Shown in pieces: positions 13,019 to 25,785 of a stretch of 64,000 nucleotides of DNA. The notes beneath the pieces are model-generated. The model did not search any database. It was not told where the DNA came from and was given only the letters and a program-made list of their open reading frames with translations. Made by a program: the position numbers and the translations under genes. Origin of the DNA: Climacium dendroides (Eukaryota; Streptophyta; Bryopsida; Hypnales; Climaciaceae); assembly GCA_950106755.1 (NCBI GenBank), contig OX467082.1, positions 18,290,001 to 18,354,000 on the forward strand. The letters are read 5' to 3'. Position 1 is the first letter of the stretch. Every line of letters starts with the position of its first letter.

Positions 13019-16000
13019 ATGCCGAACTTGAGTGGCGCACGGGAGTTGGTGCCGTTCGCGAGCCCGTCGTCTTCAGCTAAAGAAGATGGCATGGTGGTGC
13101 ACACTGTGCACCACTCCATGGCTGGGAACCCCAGGATTTTAGTTTCCTGGGGTCAGGGGAACACGCTGCGGTTGTCTTACCTGCCCGAGGTCAACAGCAA
13201 TGGTGATGAGGATCAGGACATGGCGATGACGAACCCTAGTTTTCGTGACGACGAGGCTGGCAGTGGGAAAGTGGTGGAGGTCAAGCTGGAGAAAAAGGAC
13301 GATCGCCCGCTTGCTGAGAAACGTGCCCTGGCGTATTCGTCTGTGCAGGCATTTGCTTTTCTGCAGAGCCAGAAGCAGCAAATGCTGCATCATGATGGTG
13401 GACCGAGCCGAACTGTTTCCTCTGATTGGTATGTCATTTTCTCTTTTTGAATGGGAGAATATTAAGGAAGTTCGATCATCAAACTGCAGGAGTACTGAGT
13501 TATCACAGCAATTTTATGTAGAGTGTGAAATACTGAGAAGAAAACTGGTGTTTGGCGAAAGTAGGAATAAGATTAACAACTGAAGTAATTAAGAACCACA
13601 CGAATGTGTTCAACAAATCATTTTGTAATATTGTACGTGTTGTAAAACTATTTCTCGAAGGCAAGGGTTTTGAGAGGGTTTAAGGATTACGACGAAGAAT
13701 TTCGTCGTGGGTAGATATTTTCGAAATTCGTCTATGAAAATTCTTCTAATGACAAGTAGGTTTTACACCAGAATTTGAGGAGGAGCATTAGGGCTTTAGG
13801 TGTATTGGTTGTGATCACCTTTTCGTTCCTTAGAGACAGAAGCAGATTCATTTGGATACCAAGCGCGTGCTTCAATTTTGCAAACCGTACACCTAGTTTT
13901 TGTGATTTGCGTGTTCTGCCTCCTTGGCTGGTTTGAGAATGGATTTGTTTCTGTAGTAGATGTTTGTAGAAAATCTATGAGTGTTAATCTTTAGTTCCAA
14001 TCTACTTTGTGGAAATGGTGAAAGAAAATCTTTGTTTGCTTGGGGTTCATGCTGTAGGTGGCAAACGGTGTTAGATTACAGCCAAACCATCAGTGCTACC
14101 CTTGGACCCACGTTTGGACCGCCGGGCTCTGCCACCGACTTTTCAGGTTTCTCTACAAAGGCAAGTCGATGTGTTAATTTGAATAACGTGTACCCACTCG
14201 ATTATTCCTCTGAGGCTAGCATTGATAAAATATTCCAAAAGCATTCGTCCATGAAATTTCTTCATTGGCAGGACAATTTTGGAAGACAGTTTCACATATT
14301 TGGACTTGTTTAGATAGTATGTCGACTGTGACTTCGTGGTTCAATGATAACATTAGAGATTAAAGATGCATTGTCGGTTGTGTACTATATGAGACGACCG
14401 TGACGTTTCAAAGGTTGATGAGATATAGCACGTGGATTGAGACATTCGGTTGATCGTCGTTACTGAGATGCTTCTCAAGCTGTGTTTCCTGCCTTTAGTC
14501 TCTCTGCTCAGCGACATATGAGTTGGATGTCGGTTGTCATTTGTTGGGTTGCAAATCTGATACAACAGGAGGTGCAAGAGAGTAGCACGCCAACAACGGT
14601 GAAGGCCATTTGGGACCTGGTGGAAATATTCTATGTTGACAAAAACGCTGCGTCTTGGCTGCCAGAGCGCTTGGTGGATTGGCTTGCTGTAAGTGATTTT
14701 GGAATGTGCTGCACTGTCATCTTTGTTTATTGTTTTCAGGAACCAGAATAATTTCCTTCTTTAGCTTGCAAAATTTCGTCAATTTTTCTAACCATCTTCG
14801 ACAGTTTTTTGGATGCAATGCAGGAGCGCACGGGTAGTTTGTTTTCAGTAGACTTTTTGCGTTTGAGTCGGGGGTAGTCTGTGCTTGGATACACAACGTT
14901 TTTATTGTCTGATACATAATGCGGTTATGTTGTTGTAGAGTTACGATGTGGTGTTATCAAGTACGACTTTGTATTCAAAACTGACCAAGCTCCAGCTGAA
15001 GTTGGTCAATCTGCGGGTAACGGTCATCACACTGTCATTTTAATTAGTGCGATTTGTTAGATGTATACTTGGTCTCTTGAGATAGTCTTTAGTCGCCTCC
15101 AACTTTCTGGTCTTCATCTAGATGGCAGGGTTACCATGTTAAGGTTCAGTGGTTTTAGTATCATATGTAACATTATTGCTGGATAGGTATTAAAGTGTTT
15201 GTTTGGTGTATTAGTTTCCAGAAGATGATGCAGATTACTGGGACGGGATAGCTTCTGCTCTTGCAGTGGGATGGCTTGACATCGTGGTTGGTATTTTGAG
15301 CTCCTTTTCTTCTGGTTTGATGGTTACAACTTTGAATTGCGTCATGTTCATCATCCTTCTTTCTACCAGATTGATAAACTCTTCCTCGGTCTCAGTTGCT
15401 TTGATGTCATGATTTTATATAAAAATTGTATTCGAAGATGGGACGCAAGAATACTAGTGCGGTTGCGATTGTAAAGCCTCGGCAGTTCGATTTAAATTAC
15501 AAACGCCTGTATGAAAGGAAATGTTTAATACCTTATCACACTTGGCTGTGTCCTTGATGTGTGTGATTTGTGTCGCTGAAAATCTTTAATGAATGCAGGT
15601 TAACCTACTCCGAATGCATGGGTCTTATCAGCACGACCAGATTGACAACCGCAATGTAAGCTCTGTTTGGTATATGTGTAATTTCAGCGTTCACCAATGA
15701 TGTACAAGTGTGGTAGTTGACCTTTGTATGTGGATTATGACTATGGCTAATGCAAGAGCCTCTATCCTGTGCAGGTAGAGAATGGATTAGTTGAGACTGT
15801 GGCAGTGTTGATATCAAAGATGCCTCGCTTGCGACCAAGTTTACCGACGGGTGCTCCTGGACATGCTTTCAATTTCAAACCCGAATTTAGCAAGGCAAGT
15901 CACTGTCTTCGTTCATATGAAACCCCTTCACCATTTTCTCGTTTTTTTCGTGCTGTGGTTAACTGTGGCAAGCTTTACTAATATTCTATTGGAAAAATGT

Positions 16001-19000
16001 GACGACAGGCATGGGAAAAGTGGCGCAGTCAAGTGGCAAAACTGGATGGAAGCACGTATTGGGGAGAATGTAATCATCGTGACACTCTTCGGGGTTTAAA
16101 GAAGCTTCTGAAGGTTCTACTTGGAAGTATAGAGGATCTGCTAATGGCTACCTCTCACTGGATGGAGCTTCTAGTTGCTCATCTGCTTCACGTTCAGCCA
16201 TTTTCCAAGGTACTTTTAGGTGGTCTGCGTGTTTGTATGCGTGTACGTGTTACACGTAGTCTATTCATCATTCAGATGCACGGATGTGTCTGCAGCACCT
16301 TTGTAATTTATATTTAAAATAGAGAATTCGTAGGACATGCTCTTGCTGGACTGTCGTTTAGGGTACGTGAGTTCTTATTGGCATTTACAGATGGAAAAGC
16401 AAGAGTGCTCTTTTTTTCCTTATTGGTTTAGCACACGGTACTCCATGACATGCATAGTGGTCACTATTTTGAGTGTTATTTTGGCATACTTGAAAAAGTC
16501 CTTGTCGAGTGCAGGTTTCAGAGGGTTTAGCAGGTTATGCTGTGAAGTGTGTGGAATCCAAGGGAGATTCGGGTATGAATGAGTCTGCATTTACAAATGA
16601 TCCTCTTCAGGAGCTTATGTTGGCAATACTTAGTGATGACACTGAGGTACGTCCCTCACTAATATGTGGGATCTGAATCCTCATATTTATTTGTCAACTG
16701 TGAAACAAACATATAGCGTGTTCTGAGACTGCATGCTTAGCCCGATTTTGCCATCCAAATGCCGTTATGCCTCAATGTTCGCGGTAACTGCTTCTACCAA
16801 AGGCGATCTCTAATCTCTGTTATTATGCTTGCTTTATCAATTCTTGTTTAACTGCTTCTCCATTATTGTGTTCCTCATGCAAGATATTACCAGGAGTATT
16901 TGAACAATTTGTAAGATCCTTGCATGTTTTCCAATACTTCCGGTTGATGCTAGACATAGAAGCATCTTAATTCTCATGTCTGTTATTTTGTGTTGTTAAT
17001 GCAGGTTGTTGTTGCTGAGTGTACTAGGCTCTTCGATCCTTGGTAAGGCCTACATCTTTGATTTCAATGTGAAACATTTTGAAGTCCTTTCGAACAGGTG
17101 ATGCTTCAAGACCTGCGGACCAAAAATTCCTGTTTTCATGATCTGCAGGTTGATGGCGCATGTGATGGAGTTATTAACAGCAAAGAGCAAGTATGCCCAG
17201 ACACTTTTGAGAGAGGAGCGTTATACCTTGGGTGGAATCAGTTTGGAAGAACTTAACCGCTTGTTCTATGCTCAAGTCCTATCTTCTCACCAGCTGACTT
17301 GGCAGGTGCGGTTGCTGTTTTAGCAATGTGCATTCCTCCACGATTTTGCAGATATTTTGACTCATGCTTTCCTCCAAAGTAGATTCTGACCAGGCCTCTT
17401 TTCTAATTTCAAAAATATTCTATGCTTATTTCTGTGCTTGCCTTTGCAGCTTGCCCCAGTTTACCTATCCTTCTGTCCAAGACAGGGATTGGGCATTTTG
17501 GAGACACTTCTGTTGAGACAGCCAGTTTCCACAAGTGATCGCTTGGCTCTCAAAGTGAGTGTCTAATTTTTGAAGGGGGTGTTCAATTATAATTCTGTCC
17601 ACATCTAGTTCAAAGCACAGCAACTTTTTGAAAGTACTTTAACTTTTGATTGATCATCTTATTCAACGCATATTTGGCGCAAAGAAGGATATGTACTATC
17701 TTGCACTAAACTACTCGCAATTCGTGAACTACAACATTCCTACATACTCAACATGCTGATCTGGTAATTTTTGAGTTTTTTCTTGAATGTGAGTACAACA
17801 TCTGAGAACTTTGTGTATTTGTATGCGTGCTCTTAGGTCTTGGAGGTGTGTCGGCTCTACGACCTGGGAGCGGTGGCAACAACTGTAAGCAGGGTATGCT
17901 GGAGCATGATAACAAACTTTACTATCTGCTCTTGGATATAGCCATTTTTTACCTTTCTCCATTCATATACGTTTCACCATCTGAGCTTTAATCAGTTATG
18001 GAGCGTATCAATGCCACAAAACTCTGACATCTTCTACCTTTTCATTCCTCGATTCCAGATTGTTGGGGTGCATCATTGGAAACATGGACGTAAGGGTGCG
18101 GGTATAGCTTGGTTACAGCGGGCTCAGGATGATAGACGTCTTGCTGCAGTGGCAGATGAACTTCTCGAGTCAGTTTCCTTGGGCATGAGCGGCTCTCAAA
18201 TTGAAACTCTTCAGGTATGTGGGACTACTTTATTATTGTAGGCTACTTCTTGTTAGGGTAGCTCTTTTAACCCCTACTCCAAGAATAAGTACATTAGCCT
18301 GGCGTTGTATTTAAATTTGCCGTATTTTTGCTACTTTGCACCAATAGGCTCAAAAACGGGCCTTTTCTCCTCTAGACAGTTTAGCAGTTTAGCAGTATTG
18401 AGTAAGTTCGCGCAGGGAATATTCCTGAGTGAATTTCATCAACGTCTTAGCTAGTTGTTAATAGATTAGGCCTGCTTGCACTTGAATCCTCGGTTCTTTT
18501 GCAGGCTAGTTCCGGTGGTGTGGTTAATATTAGTCAATTTGTTAGTCGTCTCTCTCTCTCTTCCAGCATATGAGAAAGAGGCTAGCCATAATCCTGCGCT
18601 TCAAGCTGCATTATATGTACGTATTCATGTGTTCCCTTGAAAACAAGTATGATAATCTGATGAGTTTTCCTCCATTGCTGCGTTGCAGCAACTCGAAGGC
18701 CTAGTTGACTTGCTTGGATCTGAGCTTCACTCAACTCAGGGACTCACTTTCTTAAATAGGTATGCATTAATGACCATTGTGGTTGTTGGATTCTGTAGAC
18801 GGGGAATGGAATGCTGGGTTTCTACACCTGAATGCCGTGATCATAGTAGATTAAGATGTGACCTTGGTGGTTTATCTATTCTCTTCGCACAAATTAATGT
18901 TTTCATTTGCACTTGACTGTCTTACGAAGGTATAGGGATTTTAAAACCGGTCTTCACAGTATAAAGGAGTTGCGTAAACAAGACCCTGATCCCCAGAAAG

Positions 19001-19677
19001 TGGCTGAGAAAGGAAGACATGCAGCTGATTCTCTCCTACAGGTACTCTTACTTTCTTGGTCCGGATATCTTTGAGATGTTAATTTAAATTATCAGATGCT
19101 GGCTTCTCCTGTACAAGACAAAGGGATCGGCTCCACATTATCAGCCTAACTGTTATATGTGGTTACAATAATGCAATGCTGCAGCTATTACACTTGTTTG
19201 ACCACTTGTGCTGACCGAGCCACTTCATTTTCTGTGGTTGGCTGTGCTGTGCAGTTATTGAAGCCTCAAGTTACACCGCAGAGATTCTGGTTACCACTAC
19301 TGCGAGATGCGGTATGATTAGTGACACTACTTTGTCTTCACTGCGACAGTAGCCTTTATTGCAAATTTTAAAATGTTTTGAATAAAATATTGCCCTCCTT
19401 AGTTGGGCTATGTTTTTAGCATTCCGAGGTTGATGCTCAGTGTCTTATATGGTTCCTTCGATTGTATTTGCAGGTTGAGTTGTTGGAGTGGCCAGAGCAG
19501 CCGCTATTAGGAGTACACGAAACGCATGTTTTATTGAGTAGGTTGCAAGAGCTGACTCTTGCAAAGGTCCGCGGTGATCTGGAGGGAATAGACTCCCGTG
19601 ATCTCTCACGTCAATCTTTAGAGAGGATACGACTTGCCTTAGCCTGCAACTTGGGTCGGGCTATTTTGCAGGAATGA
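13019..19677 (+). CDS. NUP85: Nucleoporin NUP85 (Y-complex scaffold)
   Basis: NUP85 is an alpha-helical scaffold subunit of the Nup107-160 (Y) complex of the nuclear pore, where it binds Seh1. My exon model is 13019-13428, 14058-14160, 14579-14698, 14939-15016, 15215-15286, 15599-15655, 15775-15894, 16009-16209, 16515-16646, 17005-17042, 17149-17305, 17450-17554, 17837-17893, 18059-18214, a micro-exon at 18505, 18567-18616, 18689-18759, 18930-19041, 19255-19311 and 19474-19677, giving about 769 aa against about 716 in Arabidopsis. Reading phase holds at every junction. Conserved plant NUP85 stretches include SWLPERLVDWL, RMHGSYQ, ENGLVETVAVLISKMPR, LGGISLEELNRL, YAQVLSSH, HHWKHGRKG (about residue 555), PQRFWLPLLRDA and LALACNLGRA near the C-terminus. 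Introns 2 and 7 use GC donors (AAG|GCAAGT). The start is the first in-frame ATG; an upstream coding exon is not excluded. Confidence 0.93.
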
Positions 19678-20978
19678 TTTGTAGAACTACCTTGAGCCCT
19701 AGTCGTTGTACATCTTTCAAACATAGTGGATGACATACCTTTCTTTTTCGGTCATTATTTTTGGCCACTTTCATATTACGACGGATACGCCTTGTAAGCC
19801 TTGTAAGCGTAAGCATTTTCTTATGTGTTTTTTAGGCCCGTCTCTCGTCCAAAATCCCTTAGCTTCTAGTTTTATTTTCAGAAGAAAGGTGGTAACATAC
19901 GAATTCATTACTGGCAGTATCTTCACGAACTTATCTATTTCTCTTCATTAGCTGTATTGCTCTTCATTATCTAAGTTTGGGTTTATTTCAATTTTTAAGA
20001 GTTTCATCATCAACGCTTTTGACTTGGCAATTTCCATCTTTTGTTGATGGTTTCATTAGAAAAAATTAGAGTTTATCCTTTGAAGAGGAGTGTGTTCAAG
20101 TCATTGGGATCACTACTCTGGATATGTGCGAAAATATGTCAAGTGAAGGGTCATGTGACCGGTAGCAATTCATCAAGTCTTCCATTTTCCAACGCACCCA
20201 ACGCAGGCAACCGAAGTTTCAACAGCTCAACGCAGGCCATTCAGGTTTCAAATTCTCCGTGAATGGTTCATTCAGGCTTCAAATACTCCATGAATTGTTT
20301 TCTAGGTACATGGCGAATATTGAATCACCGATGGTCATATTCAGCTAAGTGGCACATTCAAAATTTATTATTCTAATTCTTCTCTGCTTGGGTGACGCAC
20401 CCATTATTAATTTAATACATTTGCCCCATTATGTTTTACAGGGTAGCAGATCAGGCTCGGCCCTCAAAGCACTGCATTTAAGACACTGAGCATCTCTACT
20501 CAGAATATGTGCAAATGAATGTCAAATTTATGAAAGGGATGAAAATGAAATTTCTTTGCAATTCAACTCATGGATTAGAAGTACTCGAAATATCGAGCAT
20601 ATCGGAGCCCCTTGAGAAAATTGAGAGTTTAGGTGCATCAAGACACATCATATTATTTATAAGTACCTATAAAGCATCCTTTATAGGAAACATTAGGGAT
20701 GATCTAGGCTTATCTACTATCCAGAAGGGTATTGAGTACCACTTGTTATACACAAACTTAATTTTGATGAAGGTACTAAAAGCATCTCATCTAGATTTGT
20801 ACCTATTGTATAAGCCCTTTAAACATGGGTGCACAAATGATTAGCACTAAATTTTTTAAAAATTTATTCAAGCTATATATTTTTTGTTTCATTTGCCAAC
20901 AAGACTCAACAAAAATAAAGATAATCAAGAATAGGATCTATGTTTAAATGCTTAATTGGATGATATTAAGTGGTTACT
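19678..20978. other. Intergenic, convergent 3' ends
   Basis: Lies between the NUP85 stop and the stop of the oppositely oriented aminotransferase, so it should hold both 3' UTRs. A local imperfect 34-bp direct repeat (about 20237-20305, TTCAGGTTTCAAATTCTCC against TTCAGGCTTCAAATACTCC) is visible. ORFs at 20041-20262 and 20509-20844 show no family features and no convincing splice context. Confidence 0.4.
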
Positions 20979-23900
20979 TTAGGATTCCATTGAAGTGAGG
21001 TGTTTCATGATGGCAATGTTAGCAGCCTTTAGAGTAGTCATATCCTTACAAAATGCTATTCGAATATACCGTGTTGTATAATTCTCACCAAGCCTCATTG
21101 GTACTCCACTAATATATCCTTGGTCTATTGAAAGCTTACTTCCAATCTTGGGAGACTCTTCCTTGGGTTGTACATTAGCCTCAATCACTTGGTGAAAGAA
21201 TCCACGGCCTGGTACTACAGCAACACCGGCTCCTTGAATGAGCTTGGTTACATAGTCCACCTAAAACCACACTTTTCATTAAAAATAAATAGCCTATGAT
21301 TGCAAAGTGATGTATTCAACTTCCCTAAATGTTGTAAATGACAAATATCTATACCCAACTCATCACATTCAACCACTATTTTCATTGAAAAGGAAGTGTA
21401 TTTGGCATTGCTTTAGGATTTACCTATCTAATAGTGTTATTTGTAGTGTTGATATAATAAAGATGTTAAGAACTTATCCATACAATTGAACTTGGAATAT
21501 TCTTCATACATCTTTGTCAATTTGGTTTAAAAGCATTTAACTTAGATAATTCATCACAAATATATGTTCTATGTTTGTAAAAGTTTGATAGAGTTCATAA
21601 AAATTTACTATTTAATGTATTCAAATTCTTTAAATTTATTTTATAATCAATGAGAATACATGGAGATACTCTAGACATTTTAGAATGCAAGAAAATATTC
21701 ATTGGTTTCATAAAATTGCGGAAGTCATGCATTACAGCACAACTTAAGTTTTATCCCAGACCTAGTAGGCATTCAGGGACTAAACACTTTTTCCACAAAC
21801 AAAGAGGGAGACTGCAGTCAAAAGCTCTTACATCGCTCAGAGGGTATGTTTGTGGAAGTTCTGCAAAGACGAAGAAGGAGCCCTCTGGTTTTAGGAAGTT
21901 GGAAAAACCAGCTTGGAAAAGCATGTCACAAACATAGTCTCGTCTCACTTCGTACTCCTGGTCTCATCCAAAATCACCAAAAAAACACTGATTTCCAGTC
22001 AGTTCATACGACTAAACCTACATTTGGGTTTGGGTCAGGTGGTAAAAAAATCTGCAGCATGAAACAAGTCCGAAGGATGTGTCCCATTCTAGCCACTCGA
22101 GCAATCCTTCGTCCTTGATTTGAAATATGTGCAATCCATATGCCACAAAAACAGAATAATATGCTTTATAGAATCTACGATGAAAACAGACCTGCTTTAA
22201 TTGGGTGAAGAAGCTCGGTGTGCTTCGGAGTGCCACAAGAGCTGCCTCTTGAAATGGAGCTGGGGCAGAATCTGTCATTTTTACGTGGATGTTTGCAATG
22301 GCAGCACTTATGGTTGCCGGTGCTACTGCCCACCCAATACGCCATCCTGCACAAAACAGGAGATATAAAATCAAAGGCACACTAAGGTGGAGGATACTAA
22401 GCCATATATGACCTGACCCTGTCTGCTGTACTGGGTACTGACCCCCGTGACCAACTGCAAATCATATATTCATGAACTTGTTGGATTGAACCCTTTAACC
22501 AGCAGCAACTTGGTCAATATTCTGATTCCTAATAACAACTCATTAATTCATGCATTCGTTGGACTTATTAGCGAGTGGTGAAAGCATGACTTGGCTAAAT
22601 GTCTATGGCCACTGATCTTGGGGTTGTCTACTCACTAAGAGTGATTTACAACCTCTCACTTTGAAATTGCACAAGAAATTCACTCAGGTAGACATAAAAT
22701 TTGATCTCAACAGAATTGAACCTTGTATGCAATGCAATCTCTCCAAAGCTCGCTACTGATCTCCCAAAAATCACTCGTACATATTGGTTAGAACGCCTTT
22801 CTGTGACGCAAATAGTATCCTTTACTTACAACCAGAGCATTGTCGAACACAAAGAGGATCACACACACCTCAGACCTCATCGGGACTAATCAAAAGCTAG
22901 TACCTGGTGAATGAGAGCATCTAGGAAGAGCCACGCACCAGTGACACTAAAAGTCTTGGACAAAGAAGATGTAACAATAGTTCGTTCTTGCATGCCTGAA
23001 AATGATGCTATACTCACATGTTCACGTCCACCGAATATAATGTGTTCATACACCTGCAAATAGAAATATCAACTCAAAAATTAGGTCAAAATGTTTCAAC
23101 ACTAGCTGCAAACAGTCATGCTGTGGCGAAATAAAAAAGGGTTGCTACTTGTTCCAGGGTGGAACTCATTTTACATACCTCATCAGTTATGGCCAGGCAG
23201 TCATACTTGCAGCATAAATTCGCTATGTCAGCAAGCTCGCTGGTATCGAACACTTTGCCAGTGGGATTGTGAGGGCTGTCACAAGTCAAGAACATATGGA
23301 TAGTGAGTCAAGCTATCATACTCCTCACTTAGAGAGCATGACAGATAGATTTGTTGGGAGTCTTCCAATCTTCGTGGTAGAAAATCAACTCGACAGAACG
23401 TATAGGAAACGTGCCTCTTTACTCTTAAGTATTACCTGTTGATTACAATAGCTTTTGTCTTTGGGCCAAAAGCACTTTCCAGCTTTTCAAGATCCAAACT
23501 CCAGTGGGGTGGACTCAAAGGGACGTATCTCTAGAGTTCACGTAACCACATTTAGTAGGAGATTCTTTCACGTTGCTCCAGAAATGGAAAGGATATCAAT
23601 TCAGAGAAACTACAAATTGAGCCAGCCAGTTAGATAAGCCAAAAGGTTCAAACTTTGCTGTCTGCAAGCAGAAGTACTTCAAGATGCTCCACATGCACCA
23701 AAGAACGCACTTACAGGAGTCCCTCCGGCAAGTATGATGCATGACTGATATGTTTCGTAGACGGGGTCCAGAAGGATGACCTCATCCCCTTCCTCCACCA
23801 CTACCCCAACCAGAGAACACAGTGGGTGGCACTCTCATAAAACAGTGTCTGACGTTGAAACTAAAACCGACTAAGGGTCACTGCAGATTGCATAGGTCGA

Positions 23901-25127
23901 AGCAACAAGCTTAAAATTTGAACCAACATCGAAAGCAAATAAGGGTTGAGATAACAAGATTAAAATAATCGATTGAATGTATGACCCCTTATGACGCATT
24001 CGGGGAAATAAGTGTCCAATCATACGCAGCTTGAAACCAAGTTACCTCAAATGCTTTTAGCGAGCCAATTTGGAGCCATGGAAAGTAAAGTTGACATTGA
24101 ACAAATTAAGAATGATCTTTGCACCAATCAAGATTTAGGATATCTTGTTATCTCAAGCTTGTTGCTTTGACCAGTGCAATCTTAACAGAAGGGTAAGGCT
24201 GAGGGCTTGAAATACCAGAGAGCATTGTGGCTGCCATTGCTTCAGACTGGCCGCAAGTGAGAGTGATCTGCGCGGCTGCGTCCACTCTCACACCGTGTGA
24301 CCTCTCAAACGCCGCTGCCACTTCTTCACACACGCCCTGCACATGTCTGCGAAACTAGGTCACGTATTGGAGGGAGCACAATGTTGGCTTCTACGCGAGA
24401 TGCAAACACTCAAATCTCTTTATTTATGACCTCTCTAAAGTGATATTCTAGAATATTCTGCACACTTGCCACACTAGCATTGACTCTAGCACATTTGCCA
24501 CGCATTCAAACTATGTGATTGTGAAAAATTTGGGACCCCAGGCTGGAAGATTAAAGCGATTTTGAGTATATTCCTAAAACCCTAGAATAACATATGGGAA
24601 CCACTTACCGATATTGGTTGAAGTCACTCCGGATTGCAGCAATAGCAGCCTCCTTGATTTCGGGTGGAGCTGGAAAATCAGGAAACCCTGTTGCCCACAT
24701 AAGAACACACTTCATCAGAATAATTTCTTTATACAACGTCAGCTGCTCAAGATTCTCACTCAACCCAAGAAACGAAAGAATTTCAAGATACGCGTCGTTG
24801 AATCCAAGAAACGGAGATGTTTTCATGGTTTCAATTTCAGTTTGCAATCTGTAAAAACTCTCCGACTTGTATGTTAATAACCATACAAACCTTCTTCTAG
24901 CAATTCCAATCCCTAAAAATAGACAAATATCGAACCCTACTCAGGTGACTGCAAACCATTTGAACGGGAAACCTACGGAGAGAGTGAAAGCGCAAACACG
25001 TTGAAATGCACCCACCTTCGGCGAGATTGATGGCATTGCAACGTTGGGCAAGAAGCGACAGCTGCTGAATTGGGGAAGGAGTGAAGGCCTGCGTGCGCTT
25101 CGCAAGGAAAGTCTGATGCTCCGCCAT
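20979..25127 (-). CDS. Class I/II PLP-dependent aminotransferase (KAT/methionine-aminotransferase-like)
   Basis: It transfers amino groups between an amino acid and a 2-oxo acid using pyridoxal phosphate. Exons in transcript order are 25127-25016, 24687-24609, 24346-24216, 23800-23715, 23530-23436, 23275-23179, 23053-22939, 22346-22192, 21957-21832 and 21260-20979; all phases agree, giving 425 aa. Fold-type I landmarks are present: NLAEGFPDFPAP near residue 38, NQYR (61-64), CGQSEAMAATML, GDEVILLDPVYETY, NSPHNPTGK (167-175), ITDEVYEH, SSLSKTF with the Schiff-base Lys at about 233, GWRIGW (239-244) and the substrate-binding Arg in YIRIAFCKD (about 399). It resembles kynurenine/glutamine and methionine aminotransferases more than aspartate aminotransferase, but the substrate cannot be read from sequence. 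There is no obvious organelle-targeting peptide, so it is probably cytosolic. A stretch of roughly 40 residues between GRGFFH and YIRIAF is longer than in kynurenine aminotransferases I know. Confidence 0.92.
24406..24570. mobile_element. Intronic MITE, family M1, copy 1
   Basis: Lies in intron 2 of the aminotransferase gene. It matches 26710-26873 over its whole length (shared blocks CTCTTTATTT, TTGCCACACTA, TTGACTCTAGCACA, GGGACCCC). Termini are short inverted repeats around ACACTCAAA. About 165 bp, non-coding. Confidence 0.7.
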
Positions 25128-25785
25128 CGCCACCAGAATTGTAAACAATTCGAAGCACAATGAACTACAAACGACGGAGAGTGAGTGAAGACGTGTCAAA
25201 AGAAACCGAAAAATCCTGAGAACAAAGAATCATTGAATGGATGCACAGCGATGAAAGTACCCCCAAGTACAGGCAACTAACAAACAAACAAGCACGATTC
25301 CAAGCAGGGCAGGGACTGACATATGGAAAAAGTTGCGCCTGCCCAGATCGGTGGTACTGTAACCACCATCATGGCTCGCATCTCCCATGTCCATCGAGTC
25401 CTTTACATGCTCACAACCGGAGCCCATGCTCCCACACCTTCACGGCATGCCATTATGTTTCCATGGGCTTGCTCATTAAACAGATCCAATTTTTTTGGTG
25501 TGCAACAGAATCTGTATATGTAGAGCTTGAAAGCATATCGATTCTTCACATTTCGGCAAAGTAGAAGCCACAGTGTGCGAGAATTCTTGATTGCAGGGCT
25601 GTGACGCAGATACTTCTTTTCTTTTCTTTTTGGGCATAAATGCACAGAAAATTCCATTGCAGACGTTGATCCTTTCAGCTGGGTTGTTCATGAACCGGGC
25701 GGTTGTTATCAAGCATTTGCAAGACGTGCGAGAGCAGGTGGTCAAGATCGGTCGAGCCCGCCACGGCAGCGTTGGCATCAACGCC
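25128..25785. promoter_or_regulatory. Shared divergent promoter region
   Basis: The 658 bp between the start codons of the aminotransferase (- strand) and the epsin (+ strand) must contain both 5' leaders and core promoters, so it is a candidate bidirectional promoter. No convincing TATA box stands out on either side. The frame at 25690-25785 is open into the epsin start. Confidence 0.45.

Noticed and set aside
14147..14147. Canonical GT donor just inside NUP85 exon 2
   Set aside because: Using it breaks the frame into exon 3; the downstream GC donor keeps the conserved protein intact.
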